DNA of 64,000 nt from Aquarana catesbeiana (GCF_042186555.1 NC_133332.1:205002609-205066608); one strand, 5' to 3'. Positions 20,716 through 33,654 are shown, counted from the stretch's first letter. A program made the numbers and translations. Notes: generated from the letters alone by a model not told the origin.

Positions 20716-21641
20716 TTAAAGTGTTACTAAACCAACAACAGTAAAATCAGTCTGTATAATGCAGTAAAGCATACTTGTTATACTCATAATGGCACCTAAG
20801 GGGTTAATCCTGGGCATTATGTAGCACTGTCCAGACAGAGGGTCATGGGTTATTCAGCCTCATAGGACAGTCAGAGGAGAATTAAAAATCTCCCTACAAG
20901 CTTTAACTAGTACTTGGCCAAGCACTGATAGTCACAAGACTGCTATATAATGCTAATGAGAAAAGGTATTTAGCAGTTTTTATTTACTTAGTAAAAATAA
21001 TTGCATTTCAATGTTCTGTGTACTGTGGGCAGAGAATAGGTGCAGGAACTCAACCATGCCCGCGACACACACATACCTGCCAAATGGCATCAAATAGTAG
21101 CTCTTCCCTCTGCATACAACCCCCTCCCTCCATTGCCCTCATCTTCTTCCCCCTCCTTAAAAGCTCCACCATCTGTCATATGTCTTACCTTTGTTGCAAT
21201 ATTAAGCTGAAACACCTATCCGGCTGTAGTACCTCCCAGCATACTATACTATACTACAGTCACTTGCAAGGGAGATTATGCAGTAGGAGCATCAACAACT
21301 GGTCACCAGGGAGACCACAGAAGGTGCAGCCTACCACGTACCCTCTCCTGCCCATGACTGCACTGAACCCTGGGCACCTGTTCTCTATCTTCCTTGTCCC
21401 TGTCCAGCACTCAGTGGGATCTGTGCAGGAGATCTGACCTGTGGGAGCTACTGGGAGATAAGCTATCACTTGTAAACGCAGAAGCTGGACTTCAGTTCAA
21501 GTGATAGTGGTGAGCAGGGAGCAGAAGACCTGTGCCAGAGGTGGTGGAACTGAGTTCCCCCTAGTTCCTGCTGAAAAAAATCCCTGACTGTGGGAGACCA
21601 GATGTAGTAAATTCAGGGTCCTTGGTTTAGTAACACTTTAA
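20716..21641 (-). mobile_element. TTAA MITE, AGTGTTACTAAACC family, copy 1
   Basis: TTAA lies at 20716-20719 and 21638-21641. The ends read AGTGTTACTAAACC on both strands. Relative to the copies at 29411 and 51710 it is reversed, and it is enlarged by a nested 557-bp element at 21030-21586. Confidence 0.9.
21030..21586. mobile_element. hAT-type insertion with perfect 8-bp TSD
   Basis: ACTGTGGG stands at both 21022-21029 and 21587-21594. The ends start CAGAGA and CAGGGA (other strand), and GCAGGAACT lies just inside both. The copy at 51710-52224 lacks it, which confirms that it is an insertion. No transposase is recognisable. Confidence 0.88.
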
Positions 21642-21881
21642 CTCAGCACAGTGCATTTTTGAAAAAGTTCCTGCTACTTTGATGTGATTCCAGCACGATT
21701 TGGCCCCATAGAATATGCAAACCACATCCAAGTTGTACTACATAATCAAACTGAAAATCAGATCAAAATTTAGATTGCAGGGGGCCGTGACCGGAAGTTG
21801 CCCTGCATGGAAGCCTGAGCTCTTAGCTCTCCATTAGCCCACAGCCTTGCGGCTTCACAAGGGGATTTTTAACACCTGTAT

Positions 21882-23537
21882 ATGGGTGGAATCAGGAGGA
21901 CTCGATCCTCTAAAGCCAGGGGATCATCCCAGCCACCTTCTGGCTCATCCACGATCTTCCGAGGGTATTTCAAGCCGCCCTCAACACTTGGCGGAGAGAT
22001 GGACAAGATGGCACCGACTTCCTCTGTCTCCTCCACGTGGCGCAGGAGATGAACGGGCTGCATCCTCAGGACCCGGTAGCAGTGAGTCTACCCCCGCTCC
22101 ACACCTCCCAAGCAGAGCCGCAGCACGATCCCCAGAACTCAGCACTAGGCCTCACTGCAGCTACACACACACACAGTGCTCTGAGGCCTTCCCACGGCTG
22201 CTGCGTACGGCCTCGGACCCGGACCTGTTTGCGGGGAGCGCTGTCTCCCCTACTCCCTCGCTGCAGTCGGATGACTTCCCCCCTCTGCCTGGTCCAAAGT
22301 GTGCTCGGGCCCTGGGACCCCTGCAAACAGGGCAAAATGGAGGATGCACGCCTCAGCAGGTACACTATCCTGCTCCAGCTTTTCTCCAGCCACAGAGTCA
22401 ATCCCGCCCCATTAACCCCAAATCTACAGAAAGGGGGCAGGCCATGCGATTTCTTATGCTCAGGCAGCCAGCTCCCCGAGCCTGGCCCATATGGACGAGC
22501 ATGCAAACAGCCATCTCTCTCCTCCACAGCTCCCTGAGTGGAGCGATCTGCGGGACCCTCAAATGCAGCCCTGGGCACCAGCACAGAATGCTCCCCCCCC
22601 TTCACCCTCAGCGAGAACCCTTTCCACCGCACTTTCTACACCAACAAATGGGGACTGATCCCCGCTACCAGCAGAGCCCCCTATGGTAGGCCTACCTCCA
22701 AGCCATCCCAACTAAAGAGGACTTTAAACTCCTTTTTGAAGAGTTCAAGTCCGCCTGCCGAGCAGAAATCCAAGTAATTCACGCTAATCTTAAACATCTC
22801 TCGGAGAGAGTGGAAATGGCGGAGGAGGAAATACAAGAGACCAAGCTGGCGGTACACCGCACCCAAATACAGGGAGCCGATCACCACCTAATGCTCAGGA
22901 ACATGCAGCGCCATATCGAAGATTTGGACAATAGGGGGCGCAGAAACAACATCCGTGTCAGGGGCTTGCCTGAATCAGAGGGTCCAGAAGGTCTTCACGA
23001 TACCCTGCAAACTCTATTCAACAACCTCTTGGGGGAACTCCCGAATAAACCCATAGAGATGGATCGCGCACACCGTGCCCTATGTCCCAAAGGACCTATC
23101 TCCAGGCCCCGTGATGTCATATGCAGGGTCCACTCGTACCCTCTAAAAGAGGACATCATGCAAAAGGCCCGTACCATCAAGAAGGTGGTCTTCGACAATG
23201 CAGAGATACAGATATACCCAGACCATTCTTGGATTACCTCACAGAAACGCAGAACCCTCCAACCTCTACTCCTCTCGCTACAAGAAAACGACATTGTCTA
23301 GCGCTGGGGTTTGCCTTTCAGCCTTATAGCCGGCAAGGAAAATCAGCAGTATTACGCTTTCCTGAGGACTTAGACAATTTCTGTGACACCATGGAGATCC
23401 CCATCCCCCGCCTCCAAGAATGGGATTTGGTGGACACACCAACGCCACCTCCCTCGGTATGTCAGAAGATTCCCCCGTCCAAACGCCCCAGGGGACGGGA
23501 CTCTCCCCGCGGGCTTACTAAACCTAAGCATGGCTGA
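21882..23537 (+). pseudogene. ORF1: L1 ORF1 (RNA-binding protein), broken
   Basis: ORF1 protein coats L1 RNA as a trimer. The likely start is the ATG at 21882 (MGGIRRTRSSKARGSS, basic). A Pro/Ser-rich region follows in shifted frames to about 22690. From 22810 one frame gives a coiled coil (EMAEEEIQETKLAVHRTQIQ) and then an RRM-like domain with LDNRGRRNNIRVRGLPESE, MDRAHRAL and RDVICRVHSYPLKEDI, the hallmark of L1 ORF1p. A TAG at 23299-23301 stands where family members have Tyr before RWGF. The C-terminal domain continues after it to about 23537. At least two frame changes are present. Confidence 0.9.
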
Positions 23538-24084
23538 CGGTCTTTTCTTTTCTGACGGCCATGGCTATGGCGCGTATAACTCTCTTTGACTCTCCTGACC
23601 CACCCATCAGCTTTCTTGCATTCCCCTTAGGCCTCCTGCCCGTTATTTTGTTTTGTTTATTGGGCACCCCCCACTGGAGACTTGAAAGTGGTAATCGTTC
23701 TGGTCACTAGTCCCCTATAGGATCACCCTACTAAAGTTCCCTTATTACCCTGTTGAGATATCTGGTTACCGATTACTACGGTTCTCTATGTCCCCCCGGC
23801 CTGGGTCCTCCTTTTGGGCCCTGACCGGGAGGACTTATTGGAACTTATTAAGTCCCGGGTGGTATAGACTGCTTGGGGCTTCATTGCACTGTTTATTTTT
23901 GATTACTAAGTTTTTAACTAATGTGTTTTCCTCCTTTCCTTCTGTCTCCTTCCCTCCCCCCCCTTCCTGGCTCACCACGTGCTCTGGACGAACACTCGGC
24001 CATATCTTAAAAATGGGCCCCCTCCTCTCCTGGCATCCTCGCGGCTGGATCAGATAAGTACTTTCGAGCTCACACACACCCACG

Positions 24085-27000
24085 ACCATGGCTAAGATTG
24101 TCGCTTAATGTCCATGGTCTGAACACAAATAGAAAGACATCTTGCGTTGAGGGAGCTCAGGCATTCTGGGGCGGACATTGTCCTACTCCAGGAAACACAT
24201 TTTAACAAAGGAGACTCCTTCACTTTTGCTTCCAGACAATATCCTCAAGTTTACCAGGCATTTAACCCCCGCAAGTGAGCAGGAGTGGCCATCCTTTTTA
24301 AACATGGCTCCCCTTTACATGCTCTGAGTCATTTGTAGATCCACGGGGACACTACATTATTTTGCGAGGACAATGGCAAAGGTAGGCTGTCACATTTTGT
24401 ACCCTGTATGCCCCTAATAAACGACAAATTCATTTTCTAACCAAAGTATTTGCACGACTGTTCAGGACACCCAACGAATATTTGGTAGTCGGCGGGGACT
24501 TTAACTTATCCCACTCGGTTGGACTGGATCGCCACGTACTGAACTCCACAGACTCACAAATCCGAGCTGCCAGGGACTCAAAATTATTTTGCCATATAAC
24601 CAGACGTTATGCCCTATTTGACACATGGTGGGCCCTACATCCGGGAGATAGACAATACACAATTCTTTTCTGCTCCCCACCGCATGCACTCCCGCATCGA
24701 CTACTTTTTTGTCAAAAATGCCACCCTTCGTGCCACTAGGGATGCCCAGATCCTACCGATCTCCTGGTCCGACCACGCCCCTGTAGTTATGACCTTGGAA
24801 ATAGGTACCCCTACCAGCAAACCGTGTAAATGGCAATTAAACAACTTCCTCCTCCAACACATCCCCTCTAAATTGGAGCTAGAGTCTGCACTGCAGCATT
24901 ATTTCCTTGAAAATGACACTCCTGATATCTCCCCCTCCACTCTCTGGGAGGCCCACAAAGCGGTCCTCAGGGGGGCGCTGTATGGCGATCTCCTCGGCCA
25001 TGAAGAAAGATGTGAAAGCCTCTAAACTCCAAGCCGAAAGGGACCTTGGGGCCCTAGAGCTTCAACTACAAACCTCACTGTCCATACCCCTCCTAAAAAA
25101 AACTGTCTGCTTACGAACAACACTCCGTGACCTGGCAATAGGCCAAGTAGAGAAGGCACTCCTTAGACTAAAACAAACTAACTACGACAAAGGTAACAAA
25201 GCCCACTCTCTATTGGTGCGCAAACTGTCAGAACGCTCCCACACGACTACCCCCCACCAAATGAAGGACAGGAAGGGCGCCCTCCTCTCACACCCTCAAG
25301 ACATAGTTCAAGCATTTGAGGCATTTTACACAGCTCTATACAGTGACCCTGAGATCCCACATGATCCCCTCCCCCTGACCTGAATGACCGCTTGCAGCAC
25401 TACCTGGAGGATAGTGGTATCCCCAAGCTTCAGGCGTCGCACCTACTTTCCCTCAATGCACCCATTACAGCAGAAGAACTGACAGCCACCATTAAGATCC
25501 TGCCATCACATAAATCCCCCGGCCCAGATGGCCTCCCCTATGAATATTACAAATCATTCCTCCCAATTCTTCTACCACATATGTGCAAGCTGTTTAATGC
25601 TTTCCTTCAGCAAACCTCTATTCCCTCGGACATGCAAAGGTCATTTCTCACATTAATCCCCAAACCCGACAAAGATCCTTCATTATGCGCTAGTTACAGG
25701 CCGATCACACTCTTAAACTCTGACCTAAAAATTTTTACTAAGCTCCTCTTGATGCGACTAAACCTGATACTACCCTCTTTGATACATAAGGATCAGGTGG
25801 GCTTTGCCCCCCTCCGTCAAGCAGGGGACAACAAGAGACAGATTATTGACCTAATAGATGTGGCGAACAGGGACGGACTAGAGACTCTGGTTCTTGGGCT
25901 AGATGCCGAAAAGGCCTTCGACCGCCTTGGCTGGCCTTTCCTGTTCGCCACGCTGAAATGCATGGGGTTCCGGGGTCCCTTTCTACAAGCTATTCAGCAC
26001 TTATACACAAATCCCACATCCCAGGTTAAGACCCCCTTTGCCCTGTCCTCTGCCTTCCTGATTGCGAATGGGACACGTCAGGGGTGCCCATTCTCACCAC
26101 TACTGTTTGCACTGTGTGTGAGCCCCTGGTGGCTTCCATTCATAGAAACCTTCCCGGTGCGGGGAAGGGAATTTAAATCAGCACTGTTCGCAGACAACAT
26201 CATACTTACCCTGACCCAACCTAGGACCTCACTGCTCAACCTACACGCCGAACTTGACCTCTATAGATCCTTTTCTGGCTATAAAATAAACGCAGCTAAA
26301 TCGGAGGCTCTTCCTATCAATATCCCAGCAGCAGAGACACAACACCTACAGCAATGCTTTCCATACCACTGGAAGACGATAGCCCTGAAATATTTGGGGG
26401 TTCAGATCACCCCATCTTACGTTACCCTATACCGAGCTAACTTTCCTCCCCTGTTCCGGTCCATAAGGGATCTGCTACAGAAATGGAAGGTTCACCATAT
26501 CTCCCTACTGGGGAGGGTGGCCTCTGTTAAGATGACCGTCCTCCCCAAACTCCTCTATCTCTTCCAATCACTGCCCATCCCCATTCCATATGCAGATTTG
26601 AGAAAACTCCAGGCAGATTTAGTGCGCTTTGTCTGGAATTATAGGAGACATAGAATAGCTCAGTCAGTCCTGACGACGTTGCGTTCCGATGGTGGGTTGG
26701 CATTTCCTGACTTGAATAAATATTACCAAGCTGCCCAACTGCGTGCCCTGGCCTCCTGGTTTCCCCAATGATTCTACAACAGGTGGACAGAAATCGAAAA
26801 AATATGGTTGGCACCCACACACCCAAATAGCCTGCTCTGGAATGCAAATGTGGAGGTGGACTCGGCCCGGCTTTTGGGTCCCATGCTCCATCTTAGATCA
26901 CTCTGGCGCAGACTATCTCAAGTACATGAGCTGGGCTCAGAAAGATCACTCTTAACGTCCTTCCTTTATAATCCCAGGATGCCTGCGGGTTTTACACATC

Positions 27001-27873
27001 AGATGTCTTCGCCATGGGCGACACGGAATTTATTCCACTTTGGCCACTTAGTGCACCCCTGTACACGCAGGATGCTCTCATTCGCTGAACTCCAAAAAAA
27101 ATTAGATTTACCTCGCCAGGTGTTTTATGAATATTTGCAAATAAGACTCTATGCCCAATCTTTCGCCCCGAACCTCCAATTTTCAGCACCAACGCTCTTT
27201 GAGAGCTTGATGTTGGAGGGCTCAGCACGCCGAGGCTTAATTTCAGATATCTATCGGTTGTTAAACTCCTACTCCTTCTCCACCCAGGGTAAGCATACAT
27301 ATATGCTTTGCTGGGAAAAAGCACTAGGAGAGGAAATCCCAGAGAAGACATGGCGGACGATCTGGTCTCAGGCAGCAAAAAGCTCCTTCTGCATACTCTA
27401 TAAGGAGAACGGCTATAAAATACTTTTTTTTTTGGTACCTGACGCCAGGTGTTCTCCATGCTATTTACCCTTCCAGCTCGGATAGATGTTGGCGCTGCCA
27501 AGGAGCCAAGGGGACCCTATATCACGTCTACTGGACTTGCCCCAAGATAGTGCCTTTCTGGACAGAGACGCAGCTCTTAATGTCCCACCTTCTAGGAGTA
27601 CAGGTCCCCAGAACCCCAAAATCATTTCTCCTTGGAGTTTCTACTCTGCAGATTCCCAAACATTCCAAAAAACTGCTTAGACATGTTCTGACGGCTGCGA
27701 GATGCCTTGTTGCCCTCCATTGGAAACTACAAGCCCCGCCCACCCAAACAGACTTATACACCAAAATAAAAGACATAGAGCTGATGGAAAAAATGACAGC
27801 TAGATTACAAAATAGATTGGAAGCACATGAAAAAGTCTGGGAAGAATGGCATAGATGGGAGGACCCGCCCTGA
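24085..27873 (+). pseudogene. ORF2: L1 ORF2 (endonuclease and reverse transcriptase), broken
   Basis: ORF2 nicks target DNA and copies L1 RNA there. The APE-type endonuclease starts with LRLSLNVHGLN (about 24092) and holds LLQETH near 24195 and VVGGDFN at about 24485. The RT frame (25392-26771, 459 codons) has KSPGPDGLPYEYYKS, SYRPITLLNSDLKIF, LDAEKAFDRL and GTRQGCPFSPLLFAL. The catalytic motif reads FADN instead of FADD (26187-26198), so the second aspartate is lost. The C-terminal region includes KYLGVQITP and a CWRCQ...H...WTC knuckle around 27490-27545. Frameshifts lie near 24480, 24610, 25020, 25383, 26770 and 27485. Confidence 0.94.
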
Positions 27874-28375
27874 GCTGGTGGTCAAGCCTCCCCATCTCTC
27901 CCCCCCCCCCCCACCTCATCCTATCTTTCTTTTCTCTACTGTATTCTTTCTTCTCTCTCCTTTTTGGATTTTGCTGAGGTCCATGACGGAACCCGCTTGA
28001 CAACTGCCAACTCCTATGTAGAATCTGCTATGAATCCCTTCTGTTTGGTTTATTATCTACTAACGTTCGGTGTACACTGGCTTTACTGCTGGTCTGCTGA
28101 AGTCTATGCATCACAGTGTCAATGTTCTGTTTATTCACCTGCTTTTATGTTCAATAAAAAATGTTTATTTGAAAAAAAAAGAATTTAGATTGCAGCAATG
28201 TGAACCTTGCCTTTATGAATGTACAACAGCTTGCATTATTGTATATATTTTATCACAATAACATGTACATTTTAAAGCTGAATTGTAGCCCAGCAGCTAA
28301 ATCCATTAGGGAAAAAAAATGTTTTGCAAAACAATATGTAATTATTTTAAACCAGTCTTGTGAACTAGGCACTCC

Positions 28376-28772
28376 TAATGCCACGTACACATGAGCGGAC
28401 TTTATGGCAGACTTTGTCCTGTGGACTTTACGACGGGCTTTCCGAATGAACAGACTTGCCTACACACGATCAAAGTCCGACGGATTCGTATGTGATGACG
28501 TACGACCGGACTAAAACGAGGAAGTTCATAGCCAGTAGCCAATAGCTGCCCTAGCATCAGTTTTTGTCCGTCGGACTAGCATACAGACGAGCGGACTTTT
28601 CGACTGGACTTGAGTCCGTTGAAAAGATTTGAAACATGTTTAATTTCTAGGTCCGTCGAACTTTTGGAGAAAAAAAAATCCGCTGGAGCCCACACTCGAT
28701 CGAATTGTCCGACGGACTCCGGTCCGCAGGACCAAGTATGCCGTAAAGTACGGTCGTGTGTACGCGGCATTA
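28376..28772. mobile_element. MITE with TAATGCC...GTACACAC ends, copy 1
   Basis: The inverted ends are TAATGCCACGTACACA and, on the other strand, TAATGCCGCGTACACA. The interior is rich in TCCGACGGA-like short inverted words. A second copy lies at about 61440-61808. The target duplication is not clear, so the superfamily is left open. Confidence 0.8.
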
Positions 28773-29410
28773 GTGACAGAACAACCAGGTCATGAAACAA
28801 CTTAAAATAGCTGCAGCACACAAGGTCAAGGATATCTGAAGTCTGCTGATTGGCCAATGAAGGAGCAATAGAACACAGATGAGATATCTCTCTGCTTGCT
28901 CTTTTCCTCACTCCTGCCAGCAAGGTCCCAGCATAGCACAATTTAACAGAATCTAATCAGCTGTTAAGCCTGGTACACACTGTGAGTATTTTTCCGTTCA
29001 AGCAGGTTGAACTAAAAAAAATGTCAGCTCTGGTCGGAGCCAGTGTTCTAACGATCCGACGCCCCCCCCCAACACCCACCAGAACATTCCTATCAGCGCC
29101 ATTTTGAATGCCTGGACATATTGAGTGAAGTGGTCAGTTACCACCAGGTCATTTCCCTGTCCACTTAAGTCAGGTTCCAGACACAGCAATCAAGTGCACC
29201 CCAATTCTTTAGGTCCTTGACTTTTGCAGATGACCCATTGGGTTGGCTCTGCTCGGTAAAGTCTACCTCTGTATACATCATATGCAAGAGTAACAATTTC
29301 AGCCTGCATGCAGGGCCCATAGAAGCAATTTTTCACCAGTTTGAAGGTTCATTCAGGTCGTAAGTGACCAGTAGCAGATCTGGACATCGACTCTCCAGGG
29401 CCTTTTAATG
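28773..29410. other. mostly unassigned; one MITE-like end
   Basis: TAAGCCTGGTACACACTGTG at 28964-28983 looks like the end of a MITE, but I found no partner end. No gene is visible. Confidence 0.4.
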
Positions 29411-30107
29411 TTAAAGTGTTACTAAACCCAGGACCCTGCGTTCACTATATCTGGTCACATTACACAGAACATGGACATGCAATAGTTTTAGTAAATATAA
29501 ACTGATAAATACCTTTTTTTCATCAGTAGTATATAGCAGTCTTGTGACTTTTATCAATGTCTGCTTAAGCTTGTAGGAGGAGTTTTCATTCTCCCCTGAC
29601 CCTCTGTCTGGACAGTGCTGATTGGCCCTGTGCTGATTACATGCACTCCCCCAAGAAAAAAAAAACTTTAGCAATACACACCAAACTGAGCATGTGCAGC
29701 CTGACTCCAAATGCTCTGTTCTACCAGTAGATAGGCTGGAGTCCGTTAAGGCCCCTTTCACACTTGTGTGACTTGGGAAAGCAAAGTCTCATGACAAGTC
29801 ATACCCCATGATTTCCAATGAGTACCATTCTTATCTGTGCGACTTCAAAGTAATCCCTGTACTACCTTGATCCGACTTGGATGAGAGGTACACAGGCATT
29901 CCTTAAAATCACAGAAAAATTGTGTGACTTTGAAATCGCGGTAGTGTGAAAGGGGCCTAAAGAAGAGGAGGATCAGAGAGACAGGATCACACAGCCTTTA
30001 TACACAATGCAGAGGATTAACCCCTTAGGTTCCACAGTGAGTATAACAAGCATGTTTTACTGCTTATACAGACTGATTTTACTGTTGTGGGTTTAGTAGC
30101 ACTTTAA
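29411..30107 (+). mobile_element. TTAA MITE, AGTGTTACTAAACC family, copy 2
   Basis: TTAA lies at 29411-29414 and 30104-30107, with ends AGTGTTACTAAACC and (other strand) AGTGCTACTAAACC. A 208-bp element is nested at 29750-29957. It aligns with the copy at 51710-52224. Confidence 0.92.
29750..29957. mobile_element. PIF/Harbinger-type MITE with TAA TSD
   Basis: The perfect inverted ends are GGCCCCTTTCACACT, and TAA duplications lie at 29747-29749 and 29958-29960. Three-base TWA duplications and GGCC-type ends fit PIF/Harbinger. The sister copy at 51710 lacks this insertion. Confidence 0.85.
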
Positions 30108-30199
30108 ACCACAGAGGGGTCCTCCATCTGATCCTTTCTTAAATCTTTCTTTGAAAGCTTAGGTAGGCCTTTGTCCCTTATTTGGGAATGATCACAGTA

Positions 30200-31270
30200 G
30201 TATTTGGGGGAAGTAGAAGAGGTTGGTATTGGGATTATAATGGTGCCAAAAACAAAAATTCATCCATGTAGTAAAATGTAACAATCTTTAATTAGTACAT
30301 AGTAAAAACATAGTAGTGATAAAATGCACTTATCATATGGTCGACTTATGTGAATTAAGCGTTGGTTAATGTTGTAGTGTTTACTCCCAACATGTTTCGC
30401 CTGTGATGGCTTCTTCAGGGGACTTTATAAGACACTGATAGTTAATAAACTATAACAGAAGAAAAGAAAATCTACATAATAATCACATAAAATTGACATC
30501 ATACATTTTAATACAATAATTCATAATTTTTTAATAAACCAGTATTCAACCTGTTCCAACCATCACCCGCTTACCCAAGCAAGCACCAATACAATCCCTC
30601 CTGGCTGCAAGAATTAAAGAATGGAGAAAGACTGTTGCATGACCACAGAAGGTATAAGAAGACCAGGCTAGAAAATGGATAAGGTACTTAATTAAAAATT
30701 CAGAACTGCATGGACAAAATGAGTCCATCATAAGGCTTAAAAAAGCTCCATATAATTATTTACATACTGTGCAAAGAATAGAGCAAGAGAGCCGAGGGCA
30801 ATAGCACTAGGGCACCAAACTGGACAGCACTACAAACAAAGAAAAACAAAGGAATCTATGGGTCAAGAGGTAGAAATTTACAGAACAAAAATGTGCATGT
30901 GTCTGGTACAGATGCACCAAGCAGTTTCTATTATAATTAGAGAGACATGGGCTGCATAATATAATCGCTAAGTGTGTAACAAAGCACAGTCTTGAAATGG
31001 CTACAGATACTATCAGGAACCCTGTCATGATCATTTAAAATGTTTAAAATCACCCAAAGTATGTGAGTATACATCCAGAAACACAACTAACACTGGCAAG
31101 CAATAAAAGATAACACCACAGTATTAAACACAAAGCATCACTAGTTTACTCACTATAGAAAGAGGTCCATACAAGCGCGGCCCTCGGAGCTCCAGCAGAG
31201 TGGATGCCGGAGATGCCAGCTTCATATACCTTCCATGAGGCCGGCGTCTGACGTCACCGGCCAGTGTAAC
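30200..31270 (-). repeat. probable interspersed repeat, class unknown
   Basis: Read on the minus strand, the block begins GC-rich with CCGGTGACGTCAGACGCCGG (31241-31260) and ends in an A/T-rich part with GAAGAAGCC and GGCGAAACATG (about 30389-30410). I recognise the style of a retroelement 5' region followed by non-coding sequence, possibly Penelope-like, but there is no coding sequence to prove it. Confidence 0.4.
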
Positions 31271-33136
31271 CCATAGTAAACCCATAGTAGCAATGAACCC
31301 GAACCTATATCTTTACCTGTCAGATTTACGAATTGGGCCCCACCTTAGAACATATTGGTCAGAACCATTCCTGTCAAAACTGACACGGGGCAGATTTTCC
31401 ATTAGGCATTGTAGGCAGATTTTTCCTGCCCAGTCATTCACTGAGCATTATTTTCCCAATCGTCAAGAGAAATGCTGTCATCTCAAATATTTTACAATAT
31501 TCTAAGGTGGCCAAGGACCAAAAAAGCCCCAAATGCTCAGTGTACAAGGTGATCCAAATAGAGGGTGTTCCTATGGGGACAAAGGCTGTATCTATGTGTA
31601 AAAACTCATTGGTCTAATAGTCTATGCATTACATGGAAACCACCCAACATTTCCATTCAATACCTGGGCAGAATAACTCACTGTATGGCTTCAGCTTGTC
31701 ATCTTCTTACAAAGTTTTACAGTAATCTGTAAACTTCTTCTATGTGAGACATATTCCATTTGCGCCCCGTGCTTTGCAGAAGTCCATGCGGTGATCAACA
31801 GAACTTTTGCAACGGCGCCGCTATGTTGTCACTGTACTCTGTATATATTTCTTGTCAGTAAATATTCCCTATTTCTGTTAAACAAAACATGAGCCAGCTT
31901 AGCCTGGCTCTGATGATTGATTGAGAACAGCAAACATTACAGATTCATCACGTTAAGCTCCAAGCACTCTGCTCCGTGCTGTCATCAATAATTCATCAGT
32001 CATCATCGACTAGTAAAAGACTGATGTAACCCAAACACTTAGAATTCTCTGCTCTGGAAAATACTGTAGTGGGCCCATTGCATCATCACAGATATTTATG
32101 CTTTGACTTATGTTGGGATGATTTTGCGCTGGCAGATGAAGCGGGATCCTTGTATTGGGCCTCTCTGTGCATTTTACATAATTATATGATCTGGTGGGTT
32201 AATTAGCTTCTGATCTGTCTGACTGCAGAGGGGATGTTAGAATGTAACAGAAGCAGTTGTAACTGGTCTAAGTACCATGTAATGTGTCAGGGCTCTACAG
32301 ATAAATTAAAGGAAGCCAGATTCCAAGTCTGGATTACAGGTAAATATATGCATCAGAATATTTTGCTGAAGAGTCATTTTTATCTCTGATATAGTGTGGA
32401 AGGTGAAAATGTTGGCGTATAAACTGTGGTGAAATGGGGAGAAAAGCACTGAGCTTCTCCCTCGCAGAATTTAGGCCTTCAGGATGTCTGTTTACATGGG
32501 TTGCCCAACCTGACAGGTTATGTGAGATTGGAATAGGAGAGTCAGATGTCTGCTTTTCCTTGCCTGGGAGACAGCTCAGCTGCTCAAGGCTTTTCTTCAT
32601 GTCTCCATAAAAGCAACAGTCTGTTTCCTCCAAATACAGTTTGCTGGATTAATTGGAGAAAAGCTCGAGCCAGAGACTTCTTCATCTGCTGAAGTTCTGC
32701 ATTTACTACAGGCCTTTCATCACTGGCCAAGCTGAGGACACCTCAAGCCGCTGTTACGTGGCGGATCCTTCTGCAGCTTTTATTTTATTGTATAGAAAGG
32801 CGTATTTCCTTCTATAAAAAGGAATTATTGGTACCAATGCGTTTGTGTCATTTATTACAACACTTTGCTAGTGAAGGACTGTGCTGCGGCTACTGACAGC
32901 TACAGTCCCAAACTGGATTATTAAATGCTTTTCCTGCATTATAAATCAGAAATATGGCTAAATACACATGTGTGTATTTAGCAATTTACAGTAAGTGACC
33001 TGATTTAGAGTGTCATTTGCACACCTCTGCCACAATGCATATGCAGGAGGGTGACATAACCATTTTCTACTGCAGCTTCCAGTATAACCTCCAGCCTACT
33101 TATTAGACTACAAATCACCAACACTATACTGTAGGG
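31271..33136. other. unique sequence, possible conserved non-coding DNA
   Basis: No repeat ends or coding are seen. The stretch 31850-32240 is dense in homeodomain/PBX-like words (TGATTGATTGA, CATCAATAATTCATCA, GGGTTAATTAGC). That would fit a developmental enhancer, but it can be tested only by comparison with other species. Confidence 0.3.
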
Positions 33137-33654
33137 CAGTGGTGTCACTAGGGGGTGCTACAGCCCCGAGTCTTTTACCGGGTGCAGCGGTGCCATACTC
33201 CCACCAGGGCAGTCCCGGTTCCTGCTCGTCACTGACTGACATTCCAGTGGTGGTTGGTTGCTAGGACCACTTGACTCCACCCCCTGGCATTCAGCAGAGA
33301 GTGGAACTTTCCTGGCTTGCAGTCCTGTCCTGGGCTGGCTGCTGCCACACACCCCCCGGCTTACTGTCTCCTCAGTGGTTGATTGCTATCAACCAACCAC
33401 AGTTTGTCTAACTTCGCTCCCTCCCAGTGTGGAACCGTCTCATTTAGACCTGGCTGCTGCCAGTGCCCCGCCTCCCCCTTTACACGTTGTGAATGTAAAG
33501 GAGGTAAGAAACTTTAAGAGGCTTATATTTAATGCTAGAGGTATATACACACACACATACACACATGTATATTAGTGTGTGTGTGTATGACTTTCCTTAC
33601 TTCGCTGCTATGGGCTCTAGCCCCAGATCTTTTGTAGACCTAGCAACGCCCCTG
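33137..33654. mobile_element. hAT-type MITE
   Basis: The ends CAGTGGTGTCACTAGG and, on the other strand, CAGGGGCGTTGCTAGG are hAT-like. The flanks CTGTAGGG and CTATAGGT agree at 6 of 8 positions, fitting an aged 8-bp duplication. A CA/TG microsatellite at 33545-33590 lies inside. Confidence 0.8.

Larger units (their letters stand above)
21781..28181 (+). mobile_element. full-length L1-type LINE with 14-bp TSD
   Basis: A 6.4-kb LINE runs from a GC-rich start (GGGGCCGTGACC) to an A-rich tail at about 28171-28181. It is flanked by the perfect 14-bp duplication AATTTAGATTGCAG (21767-21780 and 28182-28195). The order is 5' UTR, ORF1 with coiled coil and RRM, ORF2 with endonuclease, RT and C-terminal knuckle, 3' UTR with AATAAA. 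The intact ends show that it jumped as a whole. Many frameshifts show that it is now dead. Confidence 0.96.

Noticed and set aside
22037..22632. Long minus-strand and alternative-frame open frames over L1 ORF1
   Set aside because: The GC-rich ORF1 region keeps several frames open. Only the frame leading to the coiled coil and RRM has family motifs.
28376..28772. PIF/Harbinger assignment for this MITE
   Set aside because: Flanking triplets do not give a clear identical TWA duplication, so I left the superfamily open.
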